Positions 33,202-35,172 of a stretch of DNA of 35,172 nt are shown here, piece by piece. How positions within the stretch are numbered: the first letter of the stretch is position 1; each line of letters begins with the position of its first letter. The translations under genes were made by a program, and so were the position numbers. Below the pieces are notes generated by a model. The model did not search any database. It saw only the letters and a program-made list of their open reading frames with translations, and was not told the DNA's origin. This DNA is from Alteromonas aquimaris (GTDB taxonomy: Bacteria; Pseudomonadota; Gammaproteobacteria; Enterobacterales; Alteromonadaceae). Location: positions 1-35,172 of the forward strand of contig NZ_JAPFRD010000001.1 in NCBI RefSeq assembly GCF_026183695.1. The letters are read 5' to 3'.

Positions 33202-34239
33202 CTAATTGGAGGGAATGTAACTGGGGCGCTGTTCTTCCATAGTGGCCAGAATTTTATGATAACTATCAAGTCGAATTTGACTAATCTCGCCTTTTTCAGC
33301 AGCTTCACGAATCATACAGCCAGGGTCGTTCAAATGCTTACAATCGCGGAACTTACATCCGCCTATGTATTGCCTGAATTCGATAAAACCCCAGGTGACC
33401 TCTTCTGGGGTAAGATGCCACAAGCCGAATTCGCGCACGCCAGGGGAATCGATTAAATCACCGCCACATGGTAGATGAAGCAACTTTGCCGACGTAGTGG
33501 TATGTTGGCCTAAGCCGGATGTTTCAGAGATATCTCCTACCACTTCATCCGCATCAGGAAGTATCTGATTAATTAAACTGGACTTCCCGACCCCCGATTG
33601 GCCAACAAAAATGTTGGTTTTTTCACTGAGATGCCGGTTTAAATCATCCAGGCCCTGGCCTGTTTTACAACTGGTAAAAATAATCGAGTAACCTAGTTGG
33701 CGGTAAATTTCTAAGCTTTCGTGAAGTTGTTTTTCATCTTCTGTATTCAAAAGTTCAACTTTATTCATCACAATCACAGGATGAATATTGATATGCTCAC
33801 AAGCCACCAGATATCGATCGATTATGTTCAGAGATACAGTAGGAAGGACGGCGCTAACAATGATTATCTGGTCGATATTGGCCGCTACCGGTTTAACCCC
33901 ATCGTAATAATCAGGACGGCTCAGCATGCTGCGACGATCTTTTACAATTTCAATCACCCCGTTAAGCGTAGCTTTGGTGTGCTGATCTTTCGATATCAGA
34001 ACGTCATCACCACACACCACAGAGTCTATAGTGCGTCTGATATGGCAACGGAAAATATCGATATTGTCTGCTAAGCGTACTTCGACATCTGCATGTTTAC
34101 CAAATCGTCCCACCACTCGACCTTCAATCAAATCAGCGCTGTTGACTGCTTCCTCTGAAGGCCCATTTTTCAACCTTTTGTTGCGGTTTGCTGCCACCTG
34201 TCGTTGCTGGCGGTGGGTCAATTTAGGTTTTTTAGCCAC
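33202..34239 (-). CDS. rsgA: Ribosome small-subunit-dependent GTPase A
   Basis: A 345-residue circularly permuted GTPase that checks late 30S subunit assembly. The N-terminal basic tail (KKPKLTHRQQRQVAANRNKR) and OB fold are followed by G4 (NKVELL), G5 (TSCKTG), then G1 (GQSGVGKSSLIN) and G3 (DSPG). The C-terminal zinc motif reads GGCKFRDCKHLNDPGC. I prefer the GTG at 34239 with AGGA just upstream; an in-frame TTG eleven codons earlier lacks a ribosome site. It is divergent from orn. Confidence 0.95.
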   Translation of the reverse strand: MAKKPKLTHRQQRQVAANRNKRLKNGPSEEAVNSADLIEGRVVGRFGKHADVEVRLADNIDIFRCHIRRTIDSVVCGDDVLISKDQHTKATLNGVIEIVKDRRSMLSRPDYYDGVKPVAANIDQIIIVSAVLPTVSLNIIDRYLVACEHINIHPVIVMNKVELLNTEDEKQLHESLEIYRQLGYSIIFTSCKTGQGLDDLNRHLSEKTNIFVGQSGVGKSSLINQILPDADEVVGDISETSGLGQHTTTSAKLLHLPCGGDLIDSPGVREFGLWHLTPEEVTWGFIEFRQYIGGCKFRDCKHLNDPGCMIREAAEKGEISQIRLDSYHKILATMEEQRPSYIPSN

Positions 34240-34321
34240 GATATCCTGATAAATTAGCGTATACTTTGGCAATCATACCGTTTGTTGAGCGTGCATGCTA
34301 CGCCTATACACCGAGGACTTT

Positions 34322-34867
34322 ATGACAAAAGACAGTAAAAATCTGGTTTGGATAGATATGGAGATGACCGGGCTGGATCCTGAAACATGCAAAGTGCTGG
34401 AAATCGCAACAATTGTAACCGATGCCCAATTAAACATTTTAGCAGAAGGCCCCGTTATCGCCGTGCACCAGCCAGATAAGGTATTAGATAACATGGACGA
34501 ATGGTGCGTGCGGGTACATGGGGAAAGTGGATTAACCAAACGTTGTCGAGAAAGTACGTTTTCTGAGCAACAAGCCGCTGATGCCACGATTAAATTCTTA
34601 AATGAATATGTTGATAAAGGTGTCTCCCCCCTTTGTGGTAATACCATAGGTCAAGACCGACGCTTTATGGTCAAATATATGCCTGAGCTGGAAGAGTATT
34701 TTCACTACCGAAGCATTGATGTTTCCACCATTAAGGAACTAACTAAACGCTGGAAGCCAGAGGTGTTAAGCGGTTTCACAAAAAAAGGTGTGCATTTGGC
34801 GTTGGACGATATTCGCGAGTCGATAGAAGAACTTAAGTATTATCGTGAACATGTATTTAGTATCTAA
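34322..34867 (+). CDS. orn: Oligoribonuclease
   Basis: A 181-residue DEDDh 3'-5' exonuclease degrading short RNAs and linear di-GMP to nucleotides. [10 protein letters not shown] holds D12 and E14; [12 protein letters not shown] gives the third acidic residue and [11 protein letters not shown] the HxxxxD pair. The ATG at 34322 has GAGGA eight bases upstream, and the match to E. coli Orn length (181) is exact. It is divergent from rsgA, as in E. coli. Confidence 0.97.
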   Translation: MTKDSKNLVWIDMEMTGLDPETCKVLEIATIVTDAQLNILAEGPVIAVHQPDKVLDNMDEWCVRVHGESGLTKRCRESTFSEQQAADATIKFLNEYVDKGVSPLCGNTIGQDRRFMVKYMPELEEYFHYRSIDVSTIKELTKRWKPEVLSGFTKKGVHLALDDIRESIEELKYYREHVFSI

Positions 34868-34902
34868 AATCCCTACTGTGGCAAAAAAAATGTAATTAGC
34901 TA

Positions 34903-34967
34903 TTGCGTTAACAAAATATTTTTGTAAAATGCGCACCTCTTCAAGCAATACGATGTTTGAAGAGGTG
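34903..34967 (+). promoter_or_regulatory. tRNA-Gly promoter and leader hairpin
   Basis: TTGCGT (34903-34908), a 16-base spacer and TAAAAT (34925-34930) form a promoter, followed by a GCGC discriminator typical of growth-rate-controlled stable RNA genes. CACCTCTTCAA (34934-34944) and its exact complement (34957-34967) form an 11-bp hairpin just after the expected start site, probably part of the processed leader. Confidence 0.6.
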
Positions 34968-34975
34968 TTATCTAT

Positions 34976-35051
<76 letters not shown>

Positions 35052-35115
35052 AATCTTCATTTCTTTTTCGAATCTTCCTTTGTGAAAAATTACGGTTATC
35101 CTATTAAGCGCACAA

Positions 35116-35172
35116 GCGGGAATAGCTCAGTTGGTAGTGCACATACCTCGTCACGACAGTGATTGCCAAGGT
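35116..35172 (+). pseudogene. Interrupted tRNA-Gly-like copy, cut by window edge
   Basis: The first 22 bases equal the complete tRNA-Gly (GCC) upstream. The D-stem then has an A-to-T change (GTGC instead of GAGC), and the anticodon arm ACCT|TGCCAAGGT is split by 15 extra bases (35149-35163), CGTCACGACAGTGAT, that contain a small TCAC-GACA-GTGA hairpin. Both flanks of the anticodon arm are otherwise kept. It may be a decayed tRNA, a tRNA with an unusual insertion, or an assembly error; the 3' half lies outside the window. Confidence 0.6.

Overview
The window is chromosomal DNA from a marine gammaproteobacterium, most likely of the Alteromonadales (Alteromonadaceae). The inference rests on gene content and order: an argCBFGHA cluster without argE, trmL-gpsA-secB-grxC-yibN next to envC, orn/rsgA/psd, ArgR-, LexA- and Zur-type operators of gammaproteobacterial form, and a sulfide-oxidation trio. 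No species name can be read from the sequence alone.

Layout. (1) 1-4852: an integron cassette array read on the minus strand. Seven complete attC sites can be delimited. The cassettes carry an AbiV-like HEPN protein, an inverted parDE toxin-antitoxin pair, two small membrane proteins, a two-TM/coiled-coil/winged-helix protein, an HEAGH membrane metalloprotease and an unknown 89-residue protein; an eighth cassette runs off the left edge. (2) 4627-5823: attI region and a complete intI on the plus strand with a strong LexA box over its promoter. (3) 5824-7090: sparse region with a four-TM protein, a perfect 17-bp-arm palindrome and a doubtful small ORF. (4) 7123-14061: arginine operon argC-B-F-G-H-A on the minus strand. 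Its promoter overlaps paired ARG boxes, and a leader of about 270 nt contains a 14-codon ORF with three consecutive Arg codons followed by a long hairpin and a T-tract. (5) 14230-16865: mgsA, pldB-like lysophospholipase, a heptanucleotide repeat and an ExoD-family gene. (6) 17210-21294: trmL, gpsA, secB, grxC, yibN divergent from envC, then a decayed M13 peptidase fragment. (7) 21829-25977: DUF4287/DUF5655 gene, phzF-like gene divergent from an Lrp/AsnC regulator, then TauE, a Blh/ETHE1-type MBL hydrolase and a DUF442 protein. (8) 25979-27715: about 1.7 kb of palindromic repeats including 204-bp tandem units, lying between convergent genes. (9) 27827-35172: threonine dehydratase-like gene, yibQ, a Zur-boxed MerC-domain gene, a ugpQ-eamA pair, psd, rsgA, orn and a tRNA-Gly followed by an interrupted tRNA-Gly-like copy at the right edge.

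How the parts work together. The integron is an SOS-responsive platform capturing accessory functions, several of them defence- or membrane-related. The arg operon is a full anabolic route from glutamate to arginine except ArgD and the deacetylation step. The TauE/MBL/DUF442 set is a likely sulfide or persulfide detoxification module. The remaining genes are conserved housekeeping functions in translation, envelope and phospholipid metabolism. The least explained signals are the putative arginine attenuator, the interrupted tRNA, the HEPN and coiled-coil cassettes, and the repeat array.
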